Shown here: positions 53,027-61,901 of the stretch, piece by piece
Numbering within the stretch: the stretch's first letter is position 1
Layout of the letters: every line of letters begins with the position of its first letter
From: Bacillota bacterium
GTDB taxonomy: Bacteria; Bacillota; Clostridia; Lachnospirales; Lachnospiraceae
Direction of reading: 5' to 3'
DNA: 64,000 nucleotides
NCBI GenBank assembly: GCA_023402845.1
Contig: JAEYFP010000035.1
Span: forward strand, 111,407 to 175,406
Notes under the pieces: generated by a model
What the model was told of the DNA's origin: nothing
What the model saw: the letters and a program-made list of their open reading frames with translations, nothing else
The model's database searches: none
Program-made: the position numbers and the translations under genes

Positions 53027-54061
53027 CTATGTCTTTTTATATAATGCGTCTAATTGATTTGTCAGCGATTTTAATGTATTCACAACTTTATCGTAATCCA
53101 TCCGTTTCGGACCTATGATACCTATCGTTCCCTGCACGCCTTCCTCTAATTCGTAGGTGGCCGTCACGACACTGCAATCCTTCATATTATGAACCGGTGA
53201 TTCCTCACCGATATAAATCTGAATACCCTTATGATCCTCTTCCTGTTTGGAAAGCGTCTCATACACAAGATCCGCAAGCTGCTTCTTTTCCTCAAAAGCC
53301 GTAATAATTCCACTCGCCTTTTCGTTATCACTGAGCTCCGGATATTTAAAAATATTATTTGCACCGCTCGTATAAATTTCCAGATCCTCATCCGCCTTAA
53401 TCGCATCCGCCACCGCATCAATCACCTCACTGACGAAATCGCTGTGAATACCGGCCTGCTCTTTCATTTTGGAAATGATGCCAAGATTAATTTCCTCGAT
53501 GGAAAGACCGTTTAAATTTGTATTCAGCAGAATGTTCAGCTTCAGCAGCGTATCATCGTCAAAATCGCACACCGTATCGATGATCTGGTTCTTGATAATG
53601 TTTCCTTCTACCACGATGACCGCCACGATCCTGGTAGTTTCCAACCTGGAAAGCTGAATGAATTTCAGCTTGTTGTGATGATACTGAGGTGCGGAAATCA
53701 TCGTTGCATAGTTCGTGTTGGCCGCAAGCGATCGCGCCACCTGCTTTAGAAGCCGTTCCATCTTGTCAGCCTTCTCAATGAGAATTTCCTTCATCTCATC
53801 GACCTCCCGCTCCTTATCCTCCATCAGCTGATCCACATAAAAACGATAGCCCTTGTCGGAAGGAATCCGGCCGGCGGAGGTATGCGGCTGAATAATATAG
53901 CCAAGCTCCTCCAGATCCGACATCTCATTGCGGATCGTCGCCGAGCTTAAATTCAGATCCGTGTATTTGGAAATTGTTCTGGAGCCGACCGGCTCACCTG
54001 TTTCCAGATAAGTTTTAATGATCGCATACAATATTTTCTTTTTTCTACCATCAAGGTCCAC
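53027..54061 (-). CDS. hrcA: Heat-inducible transcription repressor HrcA
   Basis: About 344 residues. An N-terminal winged helix (ILYAIIKTYLETGEPVGSRT, then LSSATIRNEMSDLEELGY) is followed by the HrcA dimerisation/GAF-like region. HrcA represses the chaperone operon by binding CIRCE. I take a GTG at 54061 with GAAGGA nine bases before it. Another in-frame GTG at 54097 lies inside the CIRCE element and is unlikely. The gene sits first in the operon, hence autoregulated. Confidence 0.95.
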   Translation of the reverse strand: MDLDGRKKKILYAIIKTYLETGEPVGSRTISKYTDLNLSSATIRNEMSDLEELGYIIQPHTSAGRIPSDKGYRFYVDQLMEDKEREVDEMKEILIEKADKMERLLKQVARSLAANTNYATMISAPQYHHNKLKFIQLSRLETTRIVAVIVVEGNIIKNQIIDTVCDFDDDTLLKLNILLNTNLNGLSIEEINLGIISKMKEQAGIHSDFVSEVIDAVADAIKADEDLEIYTSGANNIFKYPELSDNEKASGIITAFEEKKQLADLVYETLSKQEEDHKGIQIYIGEESPVHNMKDCSVVTATYELEEGVQGTIGIIGPKRMDYDKVVNTLKSLTNQLDALYKKT

Positions 54062-54090
54062 CCCGTCACATCCTTCTCTTTTTTCTTCTG

Positions 54091-54117
54091 TTAGCACTCA
54101 AGTCAAAGGAGTGCTAA
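54091..54117. promoter_or_regulatory. CIRCE operator
   Basis: A perfect TTAGCACTC-N9-GAGTGCTAA inverted repeat between the promoter and hrcA. It is the binding site of HrcA. Confidence 0.97.
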
Positions 54118-54130
54118 CATTTCTGTACTA

Positions 54131-54159
54131 AACATATCACTAGTACCTTTTAATGTCAA
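54131..54159 (-). promoter_or_regulatory. Promoter of the hrcA-grpE-dnaK-dnaJ operon
   Basis: On the minus strand, TTGACA (54159-54154), 17 bases, TATGTT (54136-54131). CIRCE begins about 14 bases after the -10, so bound HrcA would block initiation. Confidence 0.9.
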
Positions 54160-54199
54160 CACCCTAATTCTAAAATAAATATAAAGATTATGATCAGGT

Positions 54200-57100
54200 T
54201 TACTCCACACTCTTAAGAGATTCGACCATATCAATCTTTTTGAGTCTGAACGACATGACCGCATTGACAATAAAGGAAAATGCAAAAGTCAGCAGAATAC
54301 TATAGAGATAGCTGACCGGCTTTATTTCCCTGCCGAACATCATCAGATCAATTTCCGCTGTCAGTATCACGAATCGGTGAAGAAAAAATCCGATAAAAAT
54401 ACCGAATACGGCGCCAATCATTGTCAATATAATATTTTCCCGGTTCACATAACTATTAACCTCCTTGTCATAGAAGCCGAGTACCTTTAACGTTGCAAGT
54501 TCGCGCTTTCTTTCATTGATATTAATATTGTTCAGATTATACAGCACTACAAAAGCAAGCAATCCGGCTGAAACGACGAGCACATAGATGACCGTATTCA
54601 TGCTCGTCAGCATATTATCGATCCGGTCTGCCATCTCGCTGTAAAATGTCATTCCCGCCACTGCATTCATTTGCAGATATTCCGTACCGAGTCCGCTTTC
54701 AAACTCTTTATCATTTTGAACGGTATTTAAAAATATCTCACTATAAACAGGCTTTTCACCGTAAACCTCTTCATAGAGGCCGCTGCTCATATAAACATAA
54801 TGAAGGAAATAGTTTTCCGTCACCTCTTCGATTACTACCTCTACCCCCGCAGTATCATCCTCCTGCAGCAGAATTTTATCACCCGGGCCGACATCCAGAA
54901 GCTTTGCCAGCTTCTCAGAAATGATGACACCTTTGTCGTTCAGCGTATACCCTTCTTTCGTGAGTCTATTTCTGAAACAGATGTAGTCCGTGATCTTTTC
55001 ATTATCCGAGGGAACAATGAGATACCCGCTTTTTACCGTATCATTTGCTTTAATGTCAATTGCGCTCTGCTTTCCGTAAAGATAATCCCCGATCCGCTTA
55101 TCCGATGCAAGCTTGTCGATCAGCGAGGCCTTTTCCTCCTCCGTGGCTTTCTCCTCTATTGTAATATCTGCATCATAGGTACGAATCTGGCCGAACTGGT
55201 ATTCTCCGATAGATGAAATAGAATCCTTTACACCGAAGCCGACAAGAAGGAGCCCCATACAGCCGCCGATACCAAAAATCGTCATAAAAAAACGCTTCTT
55301 ATAGCGAATCAGGTTTCTGATTGTAGATTTCTGTGTAAAATTCAGTTTCTTCCATATAAGTGGAATCCGTTCGAGAAAAACCCGTTTTCCTGCCTTTGGG
55401 GCACTGGGACGCATGAGGACAGCCGGTGTCGCTGCAAGCTCCTTATAGCAAGCAAACAGGGTTGCCAGCGTCGTGCAGGAGATCGCAACAAGTGTTGCAC
55501 TGACTGAATATTCCATATTCAGCGGTGTCAGCACCGTGGTTAAATTATTATATAGGATCGCATAAGCGTTGATGATCACATAGGGAAGCAGTTTTTGTCC
55601 GATCACAAGGCCGGCAATACTGCCTGACAGGCTCGCACTCAGCGCATACAGCAAATACTTGGCCGCAATATTTCCATTGCTGTAACCGAGCGCTTTCAGT
55701 GTGCCGATTTGCGTGCGCTCCTCCTCAACCATTCTCGTCATCGTTGTAAGTGCCACAAGTGCGGCAACCAAAAAGAAAATGACAGGAAACACCTCTCCGA
55801 TCGCACCAATCCGGTCGGAATCCTGCCCGTATTCCACATAGGTCTGGATATAATTCCTGTCGAGCACATACCATTCCGGTACTTTAAGATCATTTACCTT
55901 TTCTCTGGCATCCGCAATTTCCTCATTCGCGTCGGCGAGCTCGGCATCTGCCTCCGCCTTTGCGTCCAGATATTCCTCTTCGCCGTCCGAATACGTAAGC
56001 TTCCCTTCCTCCAGCTCTTTCTCGCCATCCAGCAGCTCCCGCTCCTTATCGGCAAGCTCTTTCCTGCCGTCCGCCATCTTAATCTTGCCATCCTCTAATT
56101 CCTGCTTGCCGTCTTCATATTCCTGAAGTCCGTCCTCATATTCCTGATAGCCGTCCGTCCATTCCTTATTCGCATCGGCGAGCTTGGCTTCCCCGTCCAG
56201 AATCTCATATTCTGCTTCGTGGATTTTATCCCAGCCCTCTGCAAGTTCCTTTTCCTTTCCCAGTATCTCTGTTTTGGCAGCCGAAAGCTGCTCCTCACCC
56301 GCCGCAATTTCTATCTTTTTCTCGGCAACCGCTGACAGCGCGGTACTGATATAAGAACCGGAAAACCCGTGCAGCGCGGCAAGCTCTGCCCTCCTTCCCT
56401 GTATTTCCTCGGGTGACCATAACACCCATTCGGACACATCTTTATAGATATCCGAAGAGGAGTTCATGAGATCCCCAAAAAATGAGACCGGTATTTGGCC
56501 GCCGGTACTTTCCGACAACGCCTGCGGTGTCATACCGCCTGCCGAAAGATAGGAGGCAAAGCCATTTAAAAATGACTGACATGCGGGAATTTGATTCGTG
56601 TCTGCAGGGTCAAAAGAGGGGTATCCGCCTTGCAGGCCGTTTAATGCCGTTTCCTGCTCTATGAGCGTGCTTTTTCCGGCAAGCAGCTCCTCCTCTTTTT
56701 GGGTAAGAGTTGCTTGCCCCTCCTTAAGCTGCTTTTCTCCGTCCCGCAGCTTTTCCTTATTACGCATGATTTCTGCCCTGCCGTCCTGCAGCTTCTGTTC
56801 ATTCTCTTCTATCTCACTCTTGCCGTCCTTAAGCTCGGTGAGCGCATCCGCAAGCTCGACCTTAGCCTCTGCAAGTTCCTGCTCGGCATCCTTAATTTCC
56901 TGCTCCTTATCCTTAATTTCCTGCTTTGCATCGGCAATCTTTTGTTTGCCGTCTGCAAGCTCCTCCTCGCCGTCTAAAAGCTCCTGCTTTGCGTCCGCAA
57001 GCTCCTGCCCGGCATCAGACAGTTCCTTTTTGGCATCCGCAATCTCCTGTTCGCCCTCCGCAATTTTATCATTTGCTTCCGTCACCACAGTTTGATACCG

Positions 57101-57853
57101 AAGTTCGGCGCGGGAGCCGGAAATCGCCTCGATTTTTTTAACGATTTCCTCCACATAATCATCATATTCCTCGGTATAGCTGTCCAGATCATCCGCACCC
57201 TCCACCTTAAGACAGATTTCCGTATAGACCTCCAGGGAAAAATCATTTTGCGGAATGATCAAGAAGCTGTCAATATCTCCGCTTCCGATCGAGCTGCTGC
57301 CTCTGTCAAGCGACAGATAATAGGAGGTTGAGCCGGTACCGACAATCGTAAAGGTATCTGTATGAAGCGTATCCCCGATGGCATCCTCCGTACCGGATTT
57401 CACCTGAACCGTATCACCCACCGAAAGACCCGTGGAGGCAATAAAGGCCGTATCCGCAAGGCATTCCCCGCTTTTTTCGGGCATCCGTCCCTCCTTGACC
57501 GTAATGTTGTTCAGTTTGTCAGGATCAGACATGAGCTTGACGACAAGCTGCCTATCTGCCGTATCACAAAGCACATCCGCCGAATAAGCCGGCATCACGG
57601 TTTGGATTCCATCTATTTTTCTGATTTCCTCTACGTCCTCTTCGGTCAATCCGAGCGTACTCAGCACACGGATATCCATCAGTCTGCTTTCCTTATAAAA
57701 AGAATCCGCAGACATCCTCATGTCCGGACTCGTTGCACGAATACCGGAAAAAAAGGCAACACCAAGAGCTACAATCAGAAAAATAGAGATAAACCGATTG
57801 AAGCTTTTCTTGATTTCCATGTAAAATTCTTTTCTAAGCGCTTTCGTTACCAT
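54200..57853 (-). CDS. FtsX-type ABC transporter permease with giant extracellular coiled coil
   Basis: A 1217-residue permease. An N-terminal helix (about 18-38) is followed by an extracellular domain, then long coiled coils at about 255-405 and 505-660. These are built from a degenerate seven-residue unit such as ELADGKQ or EIADAKQ. The first FtsX core lies at about 685-830, a second extracellular domain at about 875-1085, and a C-terminal FtsX core follows. It overlaps the ATPase gene upstream by seven bases (ATGGTAA), so the two form one MacB-like exporter or mechanotransmission machine. Substrate is unknown. Confidence 0.88.
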   Translation of the reverse strand: MVTKALRKEFYMEIKKSFNRFISIFLIVALGVAFFSGIRATSPDMRMSADSFYKESRLMDIRVLSTLGLTEEDVEEIRKIDGIQTVMPAYSADVLCDTADRQLVVKLMSDPDKLNNITVKEGRMPEKSGECLADTAFIASTGLSVGDTVQVKSGTEDAIGDTLHTDTFTIVGTGSTSYYLSLDRGSSSIGSGDIDSFLIIPQNDFSLEVYTEICLKVEGADDLDSYTEEYDDYVEEIVKKIEAISGSRAELRYQTVVTEANDKIAEGEQEIADAKKELSDAGQELADAKQELLDGEEELADGKQKIADAKQEIKDKEQEIKDAEQELAEAKVELADALTELKDGKSEIEENEQKLQDGRAEIMRNKEKLRDGEKQLKEGQATLTQKEEELLAGKSTLIEQETALNGLQGGYPSFDPADTNQIPACQSFLNGFASYLSAGGMTPQALSESTGGQIPVSFFGDLMNSSSDIYKDVSEWVLWSPEEIQGRRAELAALHGFSGSYISTALSAVAEKKIEIAAGEEQLSAAKTEILGKEKELAEGWDKIHEAEYEILDGEAKLADANKEWTDGYQEYEDGLQEYEDGKQELEDGKIKMADGRKELADKERELLDGEKELEEGKLTYSDGEEEYLDAKAEADAELADANEEIADAREKVNDLKVPEWYVLDRNYIQTYVEYGQDSDRIGAIGEVFPVIFFLVAALVALTTMTRMVEEERTQIGTLKALGYSNGNIAAKYLLYALSASLSGSIAGLVIGQKLLPYVIINAYAILYNNLTTVLTPLNMEYSVSATLVAISCTTLATLFACYKELAATPAVLMRPSAPKAGKRVFLERIPLIWKKLNFTQKSTIRNLIRYKKRFFMTIFGIGGCMGLLLVGFGVKDSISSIGEYQFGQIRTYDADITIEEKATEEEKASLIDKLASDKRIGDYLYGKQSAIDIKANDTVKSGYLIVPSDNEKITDYICFRNRLTKEGYTLNDKGVIISEKLAKLLDVGPGDKILLQEDDTAGVEVVIEEVTENYFLHYVYMSSGLYEEVYGEKPVYSEIFLNTVQNDKEFESGLGTEYLQMNAVAGMTFYSEMADRIDNMLTSMNTVIYVLVVSAGLLAFVVLYNLNNININERKRELATLKVLGFYDKEVNSYVNRENIILTMIGAVFGIFIGFFLHRFVILTAEIDLMMFGREIKPVSYLYSILLTFAFSFIVNAVMSFRLKKIDMVESLKSVE

Positions 57854-58551
57854 TCAATATCTCCAACGGAAACCACCTGCTCATTCTTTGACATGCTGCT
57901 GACCTTTCCGTTCTTTATTTTAATAAGCCGGTCCGCCATCGGTGCGATCGCCGAATTATGTGTAATGACGATAACAGTCATCCCTCGCAGGCGACACGTA
58001 TCCTGTAAAAGCTTCAGGATGGCCTTGCCCGTCACATAATCGAGTGCACCGGTCGGTTCGTCACACAGCAGCAGCTTCGGATTTTTGGCAAGCGCCCGTG
58101 CGATCGCTACGCGCTGTTGTTCCCCGCCGGACAGCTGTGCCGGAAAATTGTTCATACGCTCCTCAAGTCCCACCTCGCGCATAATCTCCTGTGCATCGAG
58201 CGGATTTTTACTGATTTGCATCGCGAGCTCAACATTTTCCAATGCAGTCAGGTTCTGGACAAGATTATAAAACTGGAATACAAAACCGATCTGTTCCCGG
58301 CGATAGGTCGTAAGCTGCCGGTTCGTATAGGAGGCAATGTCCACGCCGTCTACGATGACCTCACCCGATGTTGCACTGTCCATACCGCCCAGAATATTCA
58401 GCACGGTTGTTTTTCCCGCGCCGGACGGGCCTACAATAACAACAAACTCACCTTCCAGAATTTCAAAATTGATGCCGTCTACCGCGCGCACCTCTACTTC
58501 ACCCATATGATAACTTTTTTTTACATCTTTCAATGTTACAAATTCTTTCAT
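57847..58551 (-). CDS. ABC transporter ATP-binding protein (MacB/LolD type)
   Basis: A 234-residue ATPase. It has Walker A GPSGAGKTT near 43, signature LSGGEQQR, Walker B LLLCDEPTGALD and switch His in VITHN. This is the subfamily that pairs with FtsX-type permeases, and the permease gene overlaps its stop by seven bases. I choose the ATG at 58551 behind AGGAAACAGAAGC; an upstream ATG at 58575 has no ribosome binding site. Confidence 0.93.
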   Translation of the reverse strand: MKEFVTLKDVKKSYHMGEVEVRAVDGINFEILEGEFVVIVGPSGAGKTTVLNILGGMDSATSGEVIVDGVDIASYTNRQLTTYRREQIGFVFQFYNLVQNLTALENVELAMQISKNPLDAQEIMREVGLEERMNNFPAQLSGGEQQRVAIARALAKNPKLLLCDEPTGALDYVTGKAILKLLQDTCRLRGMTVIVITHNSAIAPMADRLIKIKNGKVSSMSKNEQVVSVGDIEW

Positions 58552-58618
58552 GCTTCTGTTTCCTTTTTCTCGCAATCAATCCGGTATTCCCCGCTTTTGA
58601 GCGGAATAGTCTTTCTAC

Positions 58619-58647
58619 AGTCTACTAATTTATTTCACATTTTTCAA
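58619..58647 (-). promoter_or_regulatory. Promoter of the ABC exporter operon
   Basis: On the minus strand, TTGAAA (58647-58642), 17 bases, TAGACT (58624-58619). A small GC-rich hairpin (ATTCC...GGAAT, 58586-58607) lies in the leader. Confidence 0.6.
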
Positions 58648-58730
58648 TGAATTAAAAATTAAATTTAAATAAAATAATGATGGCAAATCCCAGCAATTAT
58701 GAAGAACCGCTCAGCATTTGACAGAAAGAA

Positions 58731-58758
58731 AGACACTGCTTTATGATCAGCAATGCCT
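58731..58758. terminator. Terminator-like hairpin after the DUF6465 gene
   Basis: AGACACTGCT and AGCAATGCCT pair over ten bases with two wobble positions around an eight-base loop. CTCTTTTTT follows on the plus strand and TTTCTTTC on the minus strand, 24 bases after the DUF6465 stop. Confidence 0.6.
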
Positions 58759-58781
58759 CTCTTTTTTATCAGCTTATCGTA

Positions 58782-59081
58782 TTAAACTTCAAACCTGCCT
58801 TTGACATCTCCGTTTACAACATAATATACGGCACTTTCCTCCGGCTTTACATAAACATCAATGCTCTTGATCCCCGCTTTGTTGCCTGCAGTCTTGTAGG
58901 CCTCTTTCGCCTGCCTGATCACATCTGACTGTTCTAAGTCCTTTCCGGAAAATTGTACATAAAAGCCTTCCTTTACGGTTTCTCTCTTTGCAGCCGGTTT
59001 TTTCTTCTCTGCTGTTTTTTTTACTTCCTCTTTTTTAGAGTCTGTCTTCTTTGCCGCGGTTGCTTTTTTTACTTCTGCCAT
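58782..59081 (-). CDS. DUF6465 family protein with lysine/alanine-rich N-terminal tail
   Basis: A 99-residue protein in two parts. Residues 1-38 are a low-complexity Lys/Ala/Glu tail (KKATAAKKTDSKKEEVKK type), similar in composition to histone-H1-like tails. Residues 39-99 form a compact domain (EGFYVQFSGKDLEQSDVI, then GIKSIDVYVKPEESAVYYVV) recognised as DUF6465, common in Lachnospiraceae and of unknown function. A strong promoter and AAAGGAGATTGTT upstream suggest good expression. DNA or RNA contact through the tail is possible but unproven. Confidence 0.82.
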   Translation of the reverse strand: MAEVKKATAAKKTDSKKEEVKKTAEKKKPAAKRETVKEGFYVQFSGKDLEQSDVIRQAKEAYKTAGNKAGIKSIDVYVKPEESAVYYVVNGDVKGRFEV

Positions 59082-59177
59082 AACAATCTCCTTTCAGATT
59101 TGCGGTTATCCCATAAACTTCTCCATACCCCCATATGCTGCAACAGGAAGAGTTTACAATCTCTTCACTTAAATGGT

Positions 59178-59206
59178 AATATAGCGCAAATTTGAAAAAT
59201 TGTCAA
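59178..59206 (-). promoter_or_regulatory. Promoter of the DUF6465 gene
   Basis: On the minus strand, a perfect TTGACA (59206-59201), 17 bases, TATATT (59183-59178), giving a leader of about 90 bases. Confidence 0.8.
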
Positions 59207-59235
59207 TTTCTTCAATCCCTTTTTTCATCTTGAAT

Positions 59236-59955
59236 TCAACTAAGAATCGAGTAACCGAGGCTTTTTGAGTCCCGCGCAAACATCTGCACTGTCTCCAGCG
59301 AAAGTGCTGTCAGATCCTTTCCAATGTTCGGCAGCTTCGCAAGGATGTCATTTGTCACCGTGATAATATCGGTTCCGCACGCATCGGCCTGAATAATATT
59401 GTAGACCTCACGGCAGCTTGCCCATAATAACAGGGTTCCCGATTTCTCTCTGCAAATACCCGCTGCTTCTTTCATGATAACTGTAGCATCCTCGCCCGTA
59501 TCCATGATTCTGCCCGCAAACACCGATACAATATTTTGCGTGCCCGGTGCAAAAGCCGCAACGGTATCCCTTACCTGTTTTAATGTCAGCATCGCGGTTA
59601 CATTCAGCTTCAGGCCGGCCTCCGACAGTCTTTTGATCAATGGAACACTCGATTCTCCGACAGAATTCGTAATCGGAATTTTTACATAAACATTATTTCC
59701 TAAAGCGGCGATCATTTTCGCCTCTTTTTCCATCGTTTCAAAATCATCCGCAAATACCTCGAATGACAAAGGGAGGTCGGAGATTTCAGAAAGCGCCTCC
59801 TTTGCAAAGCTGACATAATCCTTAACACCCGCTTTCTTCATCAGTGTCGGATTGGTTGTAAAGCCCTTTACGTATCCCTTTCGGTACTCCGCCTTCATAC
59901 CTTCTATATCTGCTCCATCCGCATAGATGGTGATTTTTAAATCTTCAAATTTCAT
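59236..59955 (-). CDS. Transaldolase family protein
   Basis: A 239-residue TIM-barrel of the transaldolase/fructose-6-phosphate aldolase family. Visible active-site elements are YADGADIEGM (Asp near 13), TTNPTLM at 33-39, the Schiff-base Lys92 in YVKIPITN, and FAGRIMDTGED near 155. It is slightly longer than microbial FSA/TalC (about 220). It is the last gene of the GDP-heptose operon, 31 bases after gmhA. Sedoheptulose 7-phosphate, the substrate of GmhA, is a transaldolase product, so a precursor-supply role is plausible. Confidence 0.82.
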   Translation of the reverse strand: MKFEDLKITIYADGADIEGMKAEYRKGYVKGFTTNPTLMKKAGVKDYVSFAKEALSEISDLPLSFEVFADDFETMEKEAKMIAALGNNVYVKIPITNSVGESSVPLIKRLSEAGLKLNVTAMLTLKQVRDTVAAFAPGTQNIVSVFAGRIMDTGEDATVIMKEAAGICREKSGTLLLWASCREVYNIIQADACGTDIITVTNDILAKLPNIGKDLTALSLETVQMFARDSKSLGYSILS

Positions 59956-59986
59956 GGTCTGTTCTCCTTTTCCCCAAAGTATCTTG

Positions 59987-60550
59987 CTATTCGTTCAGCG
60001 CATTGACAAGTAAATGCCAAATAACCCCCTGCCAGCCTTCCGCATGCGGGGTAATCCGCTCCTTCGATACTACGGGAATCAGTACACAGGCATCAGAAAC
60101 CTGTTTGGAATAGCCGCCGTCGCGCGAAACGATGGAAATCACTTTTGCTCCCCGTTCCTTGCCGAGCTTCAGCGCATTGACAATATTTAGAGAGGTCTTT
60201 TCACTGCCGCCTCCTACCGAAAATACCATCAGTGTGTCGGTTGCCTTCAGTCTCGATACCTTCAGCCACTCTGTAAATGTCGTCTCCCAGCCCTCATCAT
60301 TCGTCCTTGCCGTCAGCTCCGAAACGTTGTCCGTCGGTGCATAGGTTTCAATACCGCCTATTTTCCTGAAATCATTGACTGCATGAGAAGCATTCGCCGC
60401 ACTGCCCCCGACGCCAAGAATAAACAGCCGCCCGCCGTTTTCCCTCGTCTCTTTGAGTATTTCTACTCCCTTTTCGATTTCCTCTCTGGAAACCGTCTCG
60501 ACAATTGTGATTGTCTCTTTCAAATACTGATCGATGTAATTCCTGTTCAT
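59987..60550 (-). CDS. gmhA: Sedoheptulose-7-phosphate isomerase (GmhA-like SIS protein)
   Basis: A 187-residue SIS-domain protein. FILGVGGSAANASHAVNDF near 45 and FSVGGGSEKTSLNIV near 110 form the sugar-phosphate site, and TPHAEGWQGVIWHLLVNAL ends the protein as in GmhA. It isomerises sedoheptulose 7-phosphate to D-glycero-D-manno-heptose 7-phosphate. The ATG at 60550 has AAGGAGG upstream; open frame to 60577 is ignored. It lies 43 bases after the HddC-GmhB fusion. Confidence 0.88.
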   Translation of the reverse strand: MNRNYIDQYLKETITIVETVSREEIEKGVEILKETRENGGRLFILGVGGSAANASHAVNDFRKIGGIETYAPTDNVSELTARTNDEGWETTFTEWLKVSRLKATDTLMVFSVGGGSEKTSLNIVNALKLGKERGAKVISIVSRDGGYSKQVSDACVLIPVVSKERITPHAEGWQGVIWHLLVNALNE

Positions 60551-60593
60551 ATTTGCTTCCTCCTTTTCTCTTCGCACAAATATGGATTATTTA

Positions 60594-61901
60594 TCATACA
60601 ATACCGGCCGCTGTGTAAACGTCAGGTACAATATAATCGGGGAGATTACCGCGCAGGCGCTTGCAGACATCGCATTTCAGATCGCCTAAAAAAATCGTCT
60701 TCACGCCGGCTTTTTTTCCCGCCTCAATATCGGTGTAGGAATCCCCTATCATATAAGAGTGTTCCCAGTCAATGCTGTAGCATTCCTTTGCCTTAAGCAG
60801 CAGGCCGGGGTTTGGCTTGCGGCAACTGCAGGACTGTATTAAAAAGTCTTCCTTCGTCATCGGAAGCTGTTTTGCATAGTGCGGGCACATATAAATATCG
60901 TCAAGCTCAGCGCCGGCTGCCTTCATCTGTTCCGCAAAGTAAGTATTGATATCATACAGATTTGCAAGAGATGTCTTTCCCTTCGCCGCCGCAGGCTGGT
61001 TCGTCACAATAAACAGATAATAGCCCTTCTCCCTAAAAAGCCGCAGGGCTTCAGGCACGCCCTTAAGAAGCTGAAACTGTCCGACATTCATCGGGGAATC
61101 AAGCTGCTCAGTATCTTCATTGAACACAATTTCATTCAGCACACCATCTCTGTCAAGAAATACGGCCGGATGCCGCTCCATAAAACGATGCTTGGCATAC
61201 GCCCGAAATTCCTCAAGGGAAGCCGGACTCCCGATCTCATAAAAACGCTTCGTCACGATATGTGCTGCCATCTCCCCCGCAAGTGATAAGCGGTTCTGGA
61301 TTTCTGCCACATCAAAAGGTTGATCCTCTGCATAATCTTCGAATAAAGCACGCTCGTACATACAGACGCCAAAATCAATATAATCCATTTCAGGAACGGG
61401 ATGATGCTTATCATACAGCAAAAGCTCACCATCCCTCACGACAACATTGCTCCTGTCAAACAGATTATTGTTTTTCAGGACAGTCATCAGTGCGTGTTTT
61501 CCCTGCGTTTTCCCTCTAAAATACCGATAAACCGTTTCCTCATAATTAATGTCCATAAAGGAGTCGCCATACATCAGAAGGAAATCCTCCTTCAGGTATG
61601 GAAGCGCCCTGCGAACCGCACCGCCCGTTCCGAGCAGCTTCTCCCCGTCATAGCAATACTCTATGGAAATACCGTCCTTTTTCCCATTCCCATAATATTG
61701 CTCTATCATTTCGGCACGGTAGCCGATTAAAAATACAAACTCACGAAAGCCCCATTTCTTCATTAGATTTAATTGGTAGTCAAAAAATGGCTTTCCCTCA
61801 ACATCCACAAGCGACTTTGGGCATTCCTGCGTGAATTCCTTCAGCCTGGTACCCAGTCCGCCCATCAGAACAACAACCTGCACTTCATTCAGTGTTCTCA
61901 T
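60594..61901 (-). CDS. Fusion of heptose-1-phosphate guanylyltransferase (HddC) and heptose-bisphosphate phosphatase (GmhB)
   Basis: A 435-residue two-domain protein. Residues 1-235 are a nucleotidyltransferase (MGGLGTRLKEFTQECPKS at 13-30, YGDSFMDI near 111) of the HddC type. Residues 245-435 are a HAD-IIIA phosphatase with DRDG (Asp250, Asp252), TNQPAAAKG, the Cys/His zinc loop CPHYA...CSCRKPNPG and GDSYTDIEAGKKAG, as in GmhB. It would remove the 7-phosphate of the bisphosphate and activate the 1-phosphate with GTP. The start overlaps the hddA stop by four bases (ATGA). Confidence 0.88.
   Translation of the reverse strand: MRTLNEVQVVVLMGGLGTRLKEFTQECPKSLVDVEGKPFFDYQLNLMKKWGFREFVFLIGYRAEMIEQYYGNGKKDGISIEYCYDGEKLLGTGGAVRRALPYLKEDFLLMYGDSFMDINYEETVYRYFRGKTQGKHALMTVLKNNNLFDRSNVVVRDGELLLYDKHHPVPEMDYIDFGVCMYERALFEDYAEDQPFDVAEIQNRLSLAGEMAAHIVTKRFYEIGSPASLEEFRAYAKHRFMERHPAVFLDRDGVLNEIVFNEDTEQLDSPMNVGQFQLLKGVPEALRLFREKGYYLFIVTNQPAAAKGKTSLANLYDINTYFAEQMKAAGAELDDIYMCPHYAKQLPMTKEDFLIQSCSCRKPNPGLLLKAKECYSIDWEHSYMIGDSYTDIEAGKKAGVKTIFLGDLKCDVCKRLRGNLPDYIVPDVYTAAGIV

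Noticed and set aside
55870..57085. Short repeated DNA units suggestive of a repeat array
   Set aside because: They encode degenerate coiled-coil heptads in one open frame; the copies are too diverged and lack regular spacers, so this is not CRISPR or a satellite.
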